Positions 58,501 to 64,000 of a stretch of DNA of 64,000 bases are shown here, one piece after another (the stretch's first letter is position 1; each line of letters starts with the position of its first letter). The position numbers were made by a program, and so were the translations under genes. The notes beneath the pieces are model-generated. The model was given only the letters and a program-made list of their open reading frames with translations, did no database searches and was not told the origin of the DNA. This DNA is from Schistosoma haematobium (lineage: Eukaryota > Platyhelminthes > Trematoda > Strigeidida > Schistosomatidae). The DNA lies in NCBI RefSeq assembly GCF_000699445.3, contig NC_067195.1, positions 20,909,287-20,973,286 on the forward strand, given 5' to 3'.

Positions 58501-61003
58501 TTATGAAATTATTTTAGATTATCATCAGTAGTAATGCATTCAGCTTCCAACCAATACGTCTCAAGTTCGAACCCCATCTCATCGACTCGAGTTTGGATAG
58601 CTGGGTAGTATCACTAGCACACACACAAACAGTCTGACTCAAAGATGATTACGTAAACATGTTTTTTTAAATAATCTACAATACTACATGTAAATTGTCG
58701 AAATCTATACATCTTGCTGACTAATAATAATTCTGAATCTCAACATCTCTCGTACTCTTCAGAGACTGAATTCAGTATCGAAGTTATGGTTGGAATGAAA
58801 TTTGTAATCTTTCAAATTTGTTCAAATATAACCCACTATTTTCCAGTTAATTAACCTACTTTTCACATTTTTCTCTTTTCTGAAGACTTATCTAAGTTTT
58901 AATGGTTAAACACAGAGATATTGGCTTCCAAGCTATCATGAAAATTATGTACTGTTGCTGATAACGTTAAAATCGGGCTTCTAAATAACTATATGAACAA
59001 CTCTATTTTTAAATGCACGAGTTGATTTAATTTAAAATATCAAAAATTAGTTCATCGTTGAGTTTTCTTTTCAGCGTATTCATTTTCAAAACTATTTAAA
59101 CTAGCTCTTAGAATAAGTGGAGTTACACATGTAAAACCGCTAGTAATAACTTGACGAGATCTCAACTTCTTGAACCGATAAGATCATCTTAGAATTTCTG
59201 TGCGAGCCGAGTCGGTCTTTCATCATGTTAACTGACAATTTTACCACCTGATTTCCATCATTTCCTTAAATATAACTGTAATTTACTTTACGGTCTCACA
59301 TTTTGTAATAAACACTTGACTCCTCATCTTGATGTTTAAAGTTTAACACCCAGTTTACTTGCATATGTAGAGTTAGTGTAGTCATGTCGTCACCGTTTGT
59401 GAGCGATAGCCTATTGGTTAAAGTACGCTACTTGTTACCATTGAACTATGTTCAAATCACCTTCCACCTAATTCACTTTCGAGATACAGTTATTGTCACG
59501 TTTCCTTGCTCACAAACTAACTGGATAACTGTGTATACTTTTACTTCAACACTGGCTGTTGTTCATCACTTTTTATATATAATTATTTGTAGTTAAAAAT
59601 AAGCTATACATACATAGTAACTCAACTATTTAACGTTTACTTAGTCATGCAGCGCATCACTAGATCCCGAATTTTCATCAAGTCCGTGTTTTATTAAATT
59701 ATATCTTCCACAAAATCCCGAGATTCAAACTGTAACTCTGTCTCTTTACAATTAAGATAGTTTGCTAGTGGGATTGTTGTTCCTGTGTTTCAAAAATATT
59801 CCAACTGTAACTCACTGACTTCATATAAATTAGTGTTTCCCTCGATATCCATGAGGAATATTAAATTGTGTTTGGGCGTTGCTTGCGTTCGTTTTTATGG
59901 TTAGAAAAAGGAAATTTTATTCGTTTTACTTTTTATCTCGATTAATTCAATATCTATTTGTACACAGGATACAGCCAGACGTATTGCACGTATTAGTAAC
60001 GAATGTCGTCTCCCAGTTGATGAAGATAATTACGTGGATTCATTTAAACCTCATTTAATGGATCTTGTTGATGCATGGACAAGAGGAGCATCCTTTGCTA
60101 GCGTTTGTTCTATGACAGACTTGTTTGAAGGCACAATTATTCGTACATTGAGATTACTTGAAGAGTTATTACGACAAATGGCTAATGCAGCTAGAACAAT
60201 TGGTAGCAATGTTTTGGAAAAGAAATTTGTTGAGGGTTAGTAGTTATTGTGTCTTTATTTTGTTGCATATTATGACATGAAGTCGTGTACTGAGTAGTGT
60301 CAGCTACATAAATTCTAGATGTGTTGAGCCCGTTTTCAGTGTAAAAAAATTGAAAATATTTACAGTTATGGTGCTAGTGATGCATAATATTTGCCAAAAT
60401 CATGTGGACGTTTCAACTCGTTTGTGATTCCTTTTATCGTAAACGTGAGAAACACTTCGAACTTAGTAGCTGCACTCAAGGTTATAGGTTTACGTCTTTA
60501 ATAACCAGCATAATCGGGAAAACTATTATAGTGTTATTTACACGATTCATTGAGGGTCAATATTTTTTATTTGATTCTTTTGACTCATTTCAACATGAAA
60601 AGGGTTATGCGTAGTTTGTGCCGTAAATATACTACTCAAATAAGACCAAAAGATAATTTAAGACATAGTTTGCTTTTTATCTAATGGCCTACCGACTTTG
60701 ATTGCTTATGTTTTATTTGACTCGAACAATAGGGAAATGTGACATGACCTTGCTTTTTTTCTCTCCAAACATCCGTCGACTATGATAAAGTATGTGAAAA
60801 TGAAGGATATTTGAAATTATTAGTATGAATTGTCTCTATCGACTACTTTTTGTAATGTAATCTAATAAAAATTTCTTATCCTAATTGTTTTCAATATATT
60901 TTCGCTTTTTGAAATGATGATTTTCTGCATTTATCTCCTTTTTGTTTTAGCTATCGAAAAAATCAAACGGGATATTGTTTTTGCAGCTAGTCTTTATCTT
61001 TGA
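28126..61003 (+). CDS. MTR4: Exosome RNA helicase MTR4 (SKIV2L2/MTREX), 15 exons, complete
   Basis: MTR4 is the nuclear DExH-box 3'-5' RNA helicase that feeds RNA to the exosome, as part of TRAMP and NEXT-type complexes. Exons are 28126-28250, 38572-38731, 38770-38945, 41003-41200, 42057-42345, 45686-45785, 47060-47194, 48203-48393, 49669-49770, 53620-53896, 55360-55532, 56550-56996, 57939-58361, 59968-60235 and 60951-61003. They total 3117 nt (1038 aa, against about 1040 in humans), with GT-AG borders and matching phases throughout. Motif [10 protein letters not shown] is at 142-150, DEIH at 234-237, SAT at 265-267 and [10 protein letters not shown] at 500-509. The arch/KOW part begins near [16 protein letters not shown] (~637), and the C-terminal helical domain ends [13 protein letters not shown]. 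All catalytic residues are present. The start is the first ATG with a strong donor after it, giving an acidic N-terminus typical of the family. Introns carry many transposon insertions, and no AATAAA was seen soon after the stop. Confidence 0.96.
28600..28960. repeat. GGGGAA/TTCCCC palindromic patch in intron 1
   Basis: Many facing copies of TTTGGGGA and TCCCCAAA-like words cluster between 28728 and 28945. They include a perfect 9-bp hairpin GACTTTGGG/CCCAAAGTC (28793-28801 with 28808-28816). The patch immediately precedes a LINE-associated repeat and its origin is unknown. Confidence 0.5.
28970..29425 (-). repeat. AAAT-tailed dispersed repeat family R2, copy 1 (truncated)
   Basis: This is the reverse complement of the complete R2 element at 32780-33260. 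It matches through the CCCGGGTGCCCAAACCGAA, GGTTTTCTTAGGGGGCCACA and CGACCTAAAG landmarks to GGCATTTGGGG. It lacks the AAAT tail end and joins directly to the LINE fragment at 29423. Confidence 0.8.
29423..30460 (+). mobile_element. Non-LTR LINE (Perere/RTE-type), 3' fragment, copy 1
   Basis: The fragment is 5'-truncated and starts after the catalytic ADD box region (IVLFGED). Broken frames give [75 protein letters not shown] and [20 protein letters not shown]. In-frame stops (e.g. TAG at 29671-29673, TGA near 29968) make it inactive. About 724 bp (29466-30189) match 61999-62722 with only three substitutions seen. The 3' UTR (30190-30460) is clearly diverged. Confidence 0.8.
31470..31600 (-). 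repeat. R2 repeat, tail-end fragment
   Basis: An ATT-repeat tail precedes GAACACATAGATATTGGTAC, GGAGGCACCAAATA and GCCCAAACCGAAGCAG. This is the tail-proximal ~120 bp of family R2 in reverse orientation, inserted between the endonuclease and RT of the degenerate LINE. Confidence 0.7.
32780..33260 (+). mobile_element. Complete 481-bp AAAT-tailed retroelement (family R2) with target duplication
   Basis: The element runs from CCCCCAAATGCCCTGG to an (AAAT)n tail. It is bounded by a perfect 13-bp duplication, ACAGACCTCTTTG, at 32767-32779 and 33261-33273. Other copies are at 28970 and 42775 (both reversed) and a tail piece is at 31470. It has no convincing ORF, so it is either a SINE-like non-autonomous element or a LINE 3' end mobilised in trans. 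It interrupts ORF1 of an antisense CR1-like LINE, whose frame resumes on the other side. Confidence 0.85.
33621..34660. other. Intron 1 segment between LINE and LTR element
   Basis: AT-rich sequence; 34162-34192 holds one arm of a 31-bp inverted repeat whose partner is at 37432-37462. ORF 33682-33927 on the minus strand has no recognisable motif. Confidence 0.4.
34661..34992 (+). repeat. 5' LTR
   Basis: 332-bp LTR. It contains a palindrome of paired CCAAT boxes (CTGATTGG 34720-34727, CCAATCAG 34739-34746) and a TATA-like CTATAAATA near 34794. A GA-repeat lies just before the terminal TTATAACA. Confidence 0.92.
34994..35010 (+). promoter_or_regulatory. Probable primer-binding site
   Basis: TGGCGACGGGGAAAAAG starts one base after the 5' LTR. 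A TGG start is expected where a tRNA 3' CCA end primes minus-strand synthesis. The tRNA species was not determined. Confidence 0.6.
35026..36834 (+). CDS. Gag-protease-integrase-tail polyprotein of the LTR element
   Basis: An uninterrupted 602-residue frame runs from the first ATG ([10 protein letters not shown]) to TGA. Residues ~45-245 are a retrotransposon Gag core ([35 protein letters not shown]). Two zinc knuckles follow: CX2CX3HX4C at ~267, and one at ~286 where the usual His is Tyr. An aspartic-protease region has DTASD at ~356 and [12 protein letters not shown] at ~430. Immediately afterwards (about residue 440) the sequence passes in frame to an integrase C-terminal-type module (QFNRHH at ~500, [30 protein letters not shown]). 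About two thirds of a normal pol is therefore missing without breaking the frame. The ORF is intact and its LTRs nearly identical, so it may still be expressed. Confidence 0.9.
   Translation: MPISDNQLNRILQQQQAQLDAQMWLLETLTQQLNIHSSRSHAISSTPCDAVASSISEFIYDPESGNTFLTWFKRWEDTFRTEFCNQDDAWKTRLLVRKLGSNKHARFADHILPKLPRELSFEETVFQLSEIFGESSSLFSIRYRCLNLVKREADEYGVLADIVNRECERFKLRSLTDDQFKCLIFIKALQSPQDAEIRTRLLARLDQDPNVTLRTLTDECKRLQSIRHDNELIEQVNPNLTCGSVNTITRLKVQKPLTTRNKPRTACWLCGDWHYARFCPFKKHKCQECNKRGYKEGHCPPKRTSQPKKKHKRLRHVKSAESKSLSLVAAFQTNYDIQRKYMTIQINGISARLQIDTASDITLVSRETYNLLGKPPMKPSKKTAKNASGGVLRLVGELQCEFSFNGTNCTGICYLTERPNLDLLGLDMLDKLGIMDVPINSVCNVSRSSLDTPVLPKKTGDRLLGKPKTKIRTHFDVIRPTPAIEPQRNLSMENQFNRHHGAQRRLFTVGQKVLAMDYRGKHPTWTAGRILRKKGSVVYEMSVGSEVWVRHAKQLKATSIASNNIQYRLPLDVLLDTFEIKTPGIDTSVSVQEKSDTSLLPR
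36908..36917 (+). promoter_or_regulatory. Polypurine tract
   Basis: AAAGGGGAGG lies directly before the 3' LTR, the position where plus-strand DNA synthesis is primed in LTR retrotransposons. Confidence 0.75.
36918..37247 (+). repeat. 3' LTR
   Basis: 330 bp, identical to the 5' LTR except for one A/G difference near the start (GACTGGATTAAA against GACTGGGTTAAA) and one fewer GA unit. This indicates a recent insertion. Confidence 0.92.
37248..38571 (+). other. End of MTR4 intron 1
   Basis: AT-rich intron sequence after the LTR element, holding the hammerhead-like motif and one arm of the inverted repeat. Apart from the acceptor before exon 2, nothing else was recognised. Confidence 0.5.
37370..37404 (+). 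ncRNA. Hammerhead-like motif (degenerate, Penelope-type layout)
   Basis: A 6-bp stem GCTTGG/CCAGGC with an 8-nt loop is followed directly by GAAACG, as in hammerhead stem II plus the GAAA strand. The strand before the stem reads CTTGAAAAA instead of CTGATGA, so it is probably inactive. Similar words occur in the terminal repeats of Penelope-like elements. This is a weak call. Confidence 0.3.
38572..38731 (+). CDS. MTR4: MTR4 exon 2
   Basis: 160 nt after TTTATCTTCAG encode the linker ending SSPETCTHE, a conserved MTR4 lead-in to the first RecA domain. It is joined to exon 3 through a 38-nt intron. Reading through that intron gives a false extension and a stop. Confidence 0.93.
38732..38769 (+). 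other. MTR4 micro-intron 2 (38 nt)
   Basis: A GT-AG intron of only 38 nt lies between THE and VAVPPD. Removing it restores the conserved TCTHEVAVPP segment of MTR4. It parallels the 31-33-nt introns of the neighbouring SSBP gene. Confidence 0.9.
38770..38945 (+). CDS. MTR4: MTR4 exon 3 (Q-like region and Walker A)
   Basis: 176 nt encode [12 protein letters not shown], the [18 protein letters not shown] region and the ATP-binding motif SAHTSAGKT (residues 142-150). The donor GTAAGT splits the Glu codon completed by exon 4. Confidence 0.97.
38946..41002 (+). other. MTR4 intron 3
   Basis: A 2.06-kb AT-rich intron. Parts (39540-40640) look like decayed repeat, but no coding motif could be named. 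Confidence 0.55.
41003..41200 (+). CDS. MTR4: MTR4 exon 4 (motifs Ia/Ib)
   Basis: 198 nt encode [15 protein letters not shown], the motif Ia segment [26 protein letters not shown] and [11 protein letters not shown]. All of these are conserved in RecA domain 1 of Ski2-like helicases. Confidence 0.97.
41201..42056 (+). other. MTR4 intron 4
   Basis: An 856-nt intron. An 86-codon ORF (41332-41592) has no recognisable motif and is not supported as an exon. Confidence 0.6.
42057..42345 (+). CDS. MTR4: MTR4 exon 5 (DEIH box and SAT)
   Basis: 289 nt encode [18 protein letters not shown], with the DEIH Walker B box at 234-237. [15 protein letters not shown] follows, with motif III SAT at 265-267, then [18 protein letters not shown]. 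The true donor is GAG|GTGAGA at 42346. Confidence 0.98.
42430..42750 (+). mobile_element. RTE-like LINE endonuclease fragment in MTR4 intron 5
   Basis: Broken frames give [15 protein letters not shown] followed by a Trp/Tyr region and [13 protein letters not shown]. This is the C-terminal part of an RTE endonuclease (the SxxxQIDHIAIS motif). It is heavily decayed and in the same orientation as MTR4. Confidence 0.6.
42775..43265 (-). repeat. AAAT-tailed repeat family R2, copy 3
   Basis: The reversed copy matches 32780-33260 at moderate identity: GGTACAAGGAGGCAC, TTTTCTTAGGGGGCCACGC, GACATTCGCTTTTCGTCC and CTCTCCCCACTCTCGGCC. An insertion or divergence occurs near 43010-43080. Confidence 0.8.
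43266..44645 (+). mobile_element. Non-LTR LINE remnant in MTR4 intron 5
   Basis: Broken plus-strand frames include [14 protein letters not shown] and [15 protein letters not shown], the pre-RT linker of Perere/RTE-type LINEs. They also include [20 protein letters not shown] (pre-RT motif) and GIRHPAVKR. It has many stops, lacks a catalytic ADD box and ends in a T-rich 3' UTR-like stretch. It is a dead copy. Confidence 0.6.
44646..45685 (+). other. Remainder of MTR4 intron 5
   Basis: AT-rich intron sequence up to the TTATAG acceptor of exon 6. No repeat or coding signal was recognised. Confidence 0.5.
45686..45785 (+). CDS. MTR4: MTR4 exon 6 (linker)
   Basis: 100 nt encode [18 protein letters not shown] followed by a polar segment ending NK. 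It corresponds to the variable charged linker between the two RecA domains. The donor GTGGGT is weaker than others but is the only one giving the phase needed for exon 7 (Arg codon split C|GT). Confidence 0.85.
45786..47059 (+). other. MTR4 intron 6
   Basis: A 1274-nt AT-rich intron. The 87-codon ORF at 46600-46863 lacks motifs and splice support. Confidence 0.6.
47060..47194 (+). CDS. MTR4: MTR4 exon 7 (start of RecA domain 2)
   Basis: 135 nt encode [39 protein letters not shown] and FDFTT. These match the IVFSFSKK motif of MTR4 RecA2. The donor is GTATGC. Confidence 0.95.
47195..48202 (+). other. MTR4 intron 7 with R1 repeat fragment
   Basis: A 1008-nt intron. The part at 47930-48020 (TGCGTTCTGGACTCAACTGG, GGCTAGACAGGGG, GGACCAAT) matches the reverse complement of the R1 copies at 16500-16570 and 57130-57200. 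Confidence 0.6.
48203..48393 (+). CDS. MTR4: MTR4 exon 8 (RecA2, HHGGLLP)
   Basis: 191 nt encode [52 protein letters not shown] and SENLIK. The HHGGLLP motif is a Ski2/MTR4 signature. The longer open frame running upstream of it is intron read-through. Confidence 0.97.
48394..49668 (+). other. MTR4 intron 8
   Basis: A 1275-nt intron. It carries the antisense LINE fragment at 49205-49400. The remaining sequence is AT-rich without recognised content. Confidence 0.55.
49205..49400 (-). mobile_element. LINE fragment related to the 29.4-kb / 62.0-kb family
   Basis: The minus strand reads [20 protein letters not shown], a diverged form of [20 protein letters not shown] in the other two copies. 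A short related stretch (EAAGFDHM) follows. Confidence 0.6.
49669..49770 (+). CDS. MTR4: MTR4 exon 9 (motif V region)
   Basis: 102 nt encode [19 protein letters not shown] followed by [28 protein letters not shown] is the conserved motif V region. The exon is too short to stand out as an ORF and was found from splice sites and family pattern. Confidence 0.96.
50822..50935 (+). repeat. tRNA-like SINE fragment in MTR4 intron 9
   Basis: A box-A-like AGTGGATCAGTGGCCTAG and box-B-like GGTTTCGAACAC are spaced about 45 bp apart, as in pol III promoters of tRNA-derived SINEs. No cloverleaf-forming tRNA gene is evident. Confidence 0.45.
52483..52836 (+). mobile_element. Solo LTR in MTR4 intron 9
   Basis: A 354-bp segment starts TGTTGAGTCGG and ends GATTTATCA, and is flanked by a perfect 5-bp duplication AACGT (52478-52482 and 52837-52841). 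It contains a TATA-like CTATAAATACCC near 52672 and an AATAAA near 52803. No internal element remains, as expected after recombination between two LTRs. The sequence differs from the 332-bp LTR at 34661, so it belongs to another family. Confidence 0.8.
53620..53896 (+). CDS. MTR4: MTR4 exon 10 (motif VI and winged helix)
   Basis: 277 nt encode [20 protein letters not shown] (motif VI with both catalytic arginines), [27 protein letters not shown] and [15 protein letters not shown]. This covers the end of RecA2 and the winged-helix region. Confidence 0.98.
53897..55359 (+). other. MTR4 intron 10
   Basis: A 1463-nt intron. A GC-richer patch at 54040-54190 looks like an old repeat fragment of unknown family. 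Confidence 0.55.
55360..55532 (+). CDS. MTR4: MTR4 exon 11 (start of arch)
   Basis: 173 nt encode [18 protein letters not shown], a helical stretch, then [17 protein letters not shown] leading into the arch/KOW module. The donor GTAAGC is followed ten bases later by a 52-bp AT microsatellite. Confidence 0.94.
55533..56549 (+). other. MTR4 intron 11
   Basis: A 1017-nt intron that begins GTAAGCGTGG and then enters an AT microsatellite. The rest is AT-rich with no recognised element. Confidence 0.6.
55543..55594. repeat. (AT)26 microsatellite
   Basis: 52 bp of uninterrupted AT dinucleotide begin ten bases after the exon 11 splice donor of MTR4. Confidence 0.95.
56550..56996 (+). CDS. MTR4: MTR4 exon 12 (arch/KOW domain)
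   Basis: 447 nt encode the arch core: [17 protein letters not shown] (KOW-like strand), a Ser/Asn-rich insert (about residues 680-710), [20 protein letters not shown], and [17 protein letters not shown]. The Ser-rich insert is the least conserved part. The domain recruits RNA and adaptor proteins in MTR4. Confidence 0.95.
56997..57938 (+). other. MTR4 intron 12
   Basis: A 942-nt intron largely occupied by an R1 repeat copy (57080-57380). The remainder is AT-rich. Confidence 0.6.
57080..57380. repeat. Dispersed repeat family R1, copy 2
   Basis: Same orientation and order of landmarks as 16430-16720: CTTATTGGTC, TTGAGTCCAGAACACC, ACCATAAAATAG, AAATAACA, AAAGTGGCTGTGA. Identity is moderate by eye. 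Confidence 0.6.
57939..58361 (+). CDS. MTR4: MTR4 exon 13 (arch return and helical bundle)
   Basis: 423 nt encode the coiled stalk ([33 protein letters not shown]), [40 protein letters not shown] and [17 protein letters not shown]. These are signature segments of the C-terminal DSHCT domain. Confidence 0.97.
58362..59967 (+). other. MTR4 intron 13 with tRNA-like SINE pieces
   Basis: A 1606-nt intron. SINE-like fragments occur at about 58530-58640 (box-B-like CAAGTTCGAACCCC) and 59395-59470 (box-A-like GCCTATTGGTTAAAG, weak box B GTTCAAATCA). Confidence 0.5.
59968..60235 (+). CDS. MTR4: MTR4 exon 14 (DSHCT domain)
   Basis: 268 nt encode [59 protein letters not shown] and [12 protein letters not shown]. 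The donor is GTTAGT. These are strongly conserved features of the MTR4/Ski2 C-terminus. Confidence 0.97.
60236..60950 (+). other. MTR4 intron 14
   Basis: A 715-nt AT-rich intron with a T-rich acceptor tract. No repeat was recognised. Confidence 0.6.
60951..61003 (+). CDS. MTR4: MTR4 exon 15 (C-terminus)
   Basis: 53 nt after TTTTGTTTTAG encode [17 protein letters not shown] and TGA. The ending [14 protein letters not shown] is the conserved MTR4 C-terminus, which fixes the stop at 61001-61003. Confidence 0.97.
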
Positions 61004-61394
61004 TCAATGGTGTTTACTGCATGCATTATTTCTAAAGATTATTTGTACTTTTTCAAATACAATACATATACATGTGCGTTGTGCATGGCACTTTTTCTGA
61101 TTATTGATAGTCCACCTAATCAATTGACACATTCCTTTACCGGTATAATCTACCATGTTGTTTCCGATAATTTCTAACCTTTATGTAAATTTGAAACTAG
61201 GTTGATGCGATGGTGATTATGAATTTACATGTCGTACTTGTAGCGTTTCAGTGGCCTCCAGATGAATTCAAATATTTATTACTTGGCATTGAAATCTTAG
61301 GCTGTAACGCAGTTGATTATTTTTCAAGGTTTTAGCATAAGTTGTAATATATTAATAAGCTAAACCAAAATAATCAACTGAAAGACACTCGCAA
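61004..61394 (+). other. MTR4 3' UTR / downstream flank
   Basis: AT-rich sequence follows the MTR4 stop. No AATAAA or ATTAAA was found before the LINE at ~61395. A variant signal such as AATACA near 61059 is possible but unproven. Confidence 0.4.
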
Positions 61395-62960
61395 TCGCCT
61401 AATGTCCCGATATATAAGGAGAGGTCAAAATCACCACCATATACGGATTACTTTGACTAATATAGCATATAAAATACTAGCCTCAGTAATTATCGGGCGC
61501 CTAGGACACGTGAACTGCAAACACGAAAGAATCAAGCTGGCTTCAGATCTGGTCGTGGCTGCATCGACCACATATTCACCATTCGTCAGGTTCTAGAACA
61601 CAGACATGCTTATCGGCGTCCGACAATGGTGGTCTTTCTTGACTTAAAAGCAGCATTTGACTCTGTAGACCGCGAGATTCTGTGGCAGTGTCTGCCATTG
61701 AAAGGCGTACCTCAGAATTACATAAACCTTGTGAAGGCTCTTTACTCGAACACTACCAGTCGAGTCAGAGCTTATGGCGAACTGTCATCTGCTTTTGTAA
61801 CCTCAAGTGGTGTCCGTCAAGGCTGTCCACTTTCTCCATTTTTTTTAACCTCATCATAGACCTACTGATGTTGATTAACGCTTCTGTCGACTGAATTTTC
61901 TGGCATTGACCTCCTTCCAGGAGGTCCACTTATCGACTTAGAATACTCAGAGAATATAGTCCTGTTTGGTGAAGACGCTGATAAAATGCAGTCTTCTAGT
62001 AGCACTAAGCAACAATGCCAGGAATGTTTGGAATACGTTTCTTCCCCTCTAAATGCAAACTGTTGCTCCAGGGTTGGCCTGAGCCAACACCTGAACTCAG
62101 GATAGGGAGTGGAGCAGTCGAACGCGGTGACAACTTCACTTATCTTAGAAGTCTGGTCAGCCCTAGTGGGTTGGTATCTGACGAAATCTCAGCACGGATT
62201 CAGTAGGCTCGTTTGGCTTTTGCCAACTTACGTCACCTATGGAGAAGGCGAGATATCTGTCTACCAATTAAGAGACGAGTATACTATGTGGCAGTTCGTT
62301 CTGTTCTACTTTACGGCAGCGAAACGTGGCCATTGAGGATAGAGGACACTCGTAAGTTACTAGTATTCGACCACAGATGTCCTAGAAATGTTGCTTGCAT
62401 CTTCTGGGATCACCGGGTAAGTAGTAGTGAGGTTAGACGCGGGGTGTTAGGGAATGATGGTAAATCAGTTGGTGAGGTTGCAAACCTACATCGACTGAGA
62501 TGATTAGGCCAAGTATCACGCATGCCCAAACACCGATTGCCACGACGTACAATGTTGACTAGTGTTGGAGACGTTTGGAAGAAAGTTAGGGGTGGCCAAA
62601 GCCAAACGTGGCATCATTTCTTGGAGTTTAACTCCTAGTCTCGATCATGTTGGTAGATGCAGACTACTTGGTTGGGGTCCGCCTGACGATCGTAACCAGT
62701 AGTTGGAGACTGGATGACATGGCTCAGAATCGACCATAATGACGTAGGTGTCTATACTGTCTACCTTCCCCTAAACTATGAGGTTAAAATTATTTCGTAT
62801 CCTTCTGTACTATATCCTTACATAAGATCTTTTATATATTACATCAGTGAGTTAACTGCTTCTATCAACCCAGTGTTTGTCTTACTGTGCTAATGAGGTG
62901 CGGCAACTCGGACCGATTCATGTACTTGCCTGGTCTTACGTTGTAACTGACTGGAAGACA
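61395..62960 (+). mobile_element. Non-LTR LINE (Perere/RTE-type), copy 2, longer, inactive
   Basis: This copy retains part of the RT: ITLTNIAYKILASVIIGRLG, then MVVFLDLKAAFDSVDREILW (motif A with catalytic Asp), SGVRQGCPLSPF, IVLFGED, and the same C-terminal blocks as the copy at 29423. Gaps and frameshifts lie around 61500-61560 and 61850-61960. The stops after DEISARIQ and after VANLHRLR are the same as in copy 1. It is inactive and 5'-truncated. Confidence 0.82.
61626..61859 (+). pseudogene. LINE reverse transcriptase palm fragment
   Basis: 77 residues include FLDLKAAFDSVDREILWQCL (RT motif A), a helical linker NLVKALYSNTTSRVRAYGEL and SGVRQGCPLSPF. The frame is then lost before the catalytic ADD box, where indels have altered it. 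Confidence 0.82.
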
Positions 62961-63620
62961 GTCATCGCATTTTCAAGAAAGCAAACCAGAACGGCTTTAA
63001 ATTCAATTAATCTGCCTAACATGATTAGTGTTGGTATGGTACAAAACATTATTTATTTGAAAATTACTGAGCGTAACTGATTATGCTAGTGTCGCGATGG
63101 AGAACTCAATAATATCACTTATCCATTCAAGTCATTCACTTCAATCCTTTCTTTTTAATCATATCAATCCAGTTCTGTCATATGATGATGGATAGGGTAA
63201 AACTTTTGGAGGGTTAAATATTCTTAATAACGCAAAGATAGGAGGCGGAGATGAAAGTATATGGACTTCCAAGAAATGCTTTTTGGTTAACGAGTCATTA
63301 TGGTTTTGTTAAGAAACGATAATTGGTAGACTTATGTATATGAATTTGTGGGATTTCATCACAAACTGTTATCAGGTATAATGCAAGGATTAATTTCGCG
63401 TCTGTCTTCTTGGTGTGTGCAAACTGTTGTCACGATACAAAGATTGAACACGGATCATCGAATATAGACGTGGTGACAAGGGAAATGACAATCTAAAGGA
63501 CAGGAATTGCCGCAAGTTTTCGCTATTATATTAGTTTGTCCGTTAGAATGCTAACCTTATGTAAGGAAACACCTATACACAATAGTCATTTAGGGGTCCT
63601 GAGAGCTTCACGCTTCACAG
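62961..63620. other. Spacer, nothing recognised
   Basis: AT-rich sequence between the LINE and a Gypsy-like remnant. No coding or repeat signature was seen. Confidence 0.4.
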
Positions 63621-63629
63621 AACATTTCG

Positions 63630-63835
63630 ACTTAGTCCGGATGTCAGATGTTTCCTTATGATCGGTGATGATCGTGGTTGTTTCATAATATCGGAAATAG
63701 TGTAGTGAAAAATTCGACGGGAAGTGTTTTTCACTCTGTCGATGCTGTTGACAGTATAATACTTCCGTCCACGATAAAGAGCTTTATAAGGTCCTTGATA
63801 GACAGTGTCGATGGATCTGCGTACTTAATATACTA
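63630..63835 (-). mobile_element. Gypsy-type integrase C-terminal remnant
   Basis: The minus strand reads RSIDTVYQGPYKALYRGRKY followed by YTVNSIDRVKNTSRR. This resembles the integrase C-terminal pattern (PYDGPYKVL...VSIDRLKPA) of Gypsy/CsRn1-like retrotransposons. It is a small fragment close to the window edge. The rest of the element, if any, cannot be judged. Confidence 0.45.
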
Positions 63836-64000
63836 ACTCTTGAGGCTGGTTAGACGGAAAAGTCATTTGATTGTGATCGGATCAGAACGAGTTTAACTGA
63901 GTACATGGTGTTTATAGCTAGCTTGTCAATAGTTCAGATCACCATACATTCAAAATAAAATATCTATATCGAGATTGGGTTCAATGGTCTGTAGGAATGG
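63836..64000. other. Window edge, unassigned
   Basis: Possibly continues the Gypsy-like remnant on the minus strand, but no motif is clear enough to assign. Confidence 0.25.

Noticed and set aside
1..64000. CRISPR arrays, operons, prophage or bacterial insertion sequences
   Set aside because: The DNA is clearly animal nuclear sequence; the repeats found are retroelements and microsatellites.

Overview
The window is nuclear DNA of a flatworm, most probably a Schistosoma species. It is AT-rich, with large repeat-filled introns and spliced metazoan genes, including a cluster of introns only 31-38 nt long (a known schistosome trait). It carries an Sm-alpha-type SINE with a hammerhead-ribozyme relic, plus RTE-like and CR1-like non-LTR retrotransposons of the kind that fill schistosome genomes. 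No bacterial, phage, plasmid or CRISPR signal is present.

Two host genes can be reconstructed exon by exon, diverging from a ~20.7-kb repeat-rich spacer. On the minus strand (7462 down to 928) lies an SSBP/Ssdp gene, an LDB/CLIM-binding transcription cofactor. Its 5' end has four tiny exons split by 31-, 33- and 33-nt introns that encode the LUFS domain. Two large exons encode a Pro/Gly/Met-rich tail and a 30-nt last exon encodes the conserved C-terminus. On the plus strand (28126 to 61003) lies a complete 15-exon gene for the nuclear-exosome RNA helicase MTR4 (SKIV2L2/MTREX), predicted 1038 aa. Every junction keeps the reading frame and all helicase motifs are present.

The rest is mostly mobile DNA. 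7.5-28.1 kb: tRNA-like SINE pieces, a decayed Sm-alpha copy, RTE fragments on the minus strand, a CR1-like element (18.9-22.2 kb) and a second, 5'-truncated copy (23.9-26.3 kb). Intron 1 of MTR4 (28.25-38.57 kb): two LINEs, a 481-bp AAAT-tailed element with a perfect 13-bp target duplication nested in the ORF1 of a CR1-like element, and a young 2.6-kb LTR retrotransposon. That LTR element has one intact ORF joining Gag and protease directly to the integrase C-terminus, with reverse transcriptase, RNase H and the integrase core missing. Later introns hold LINE fragments, a solo LTR with a perfect 5-bp target duplication, SINE-like pieces and a 52-bp AT microsatellite ten bases downstream of a splice donor. 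61.4-63.0 kb: a longer copy of the LINE seen in intron 1. The right edge carries a Gypsy-type integrase remnant.

The most interesting observations are the in-frame, RT-less Gag-Pro-IN-tail LTR element and a repeated pattern in two LINE families: near-identical cores that share the same inactivating lesions but join clearly diverged 3' ends. All calls come from reading the sequence. No database search was possible, so element family names are provisional.
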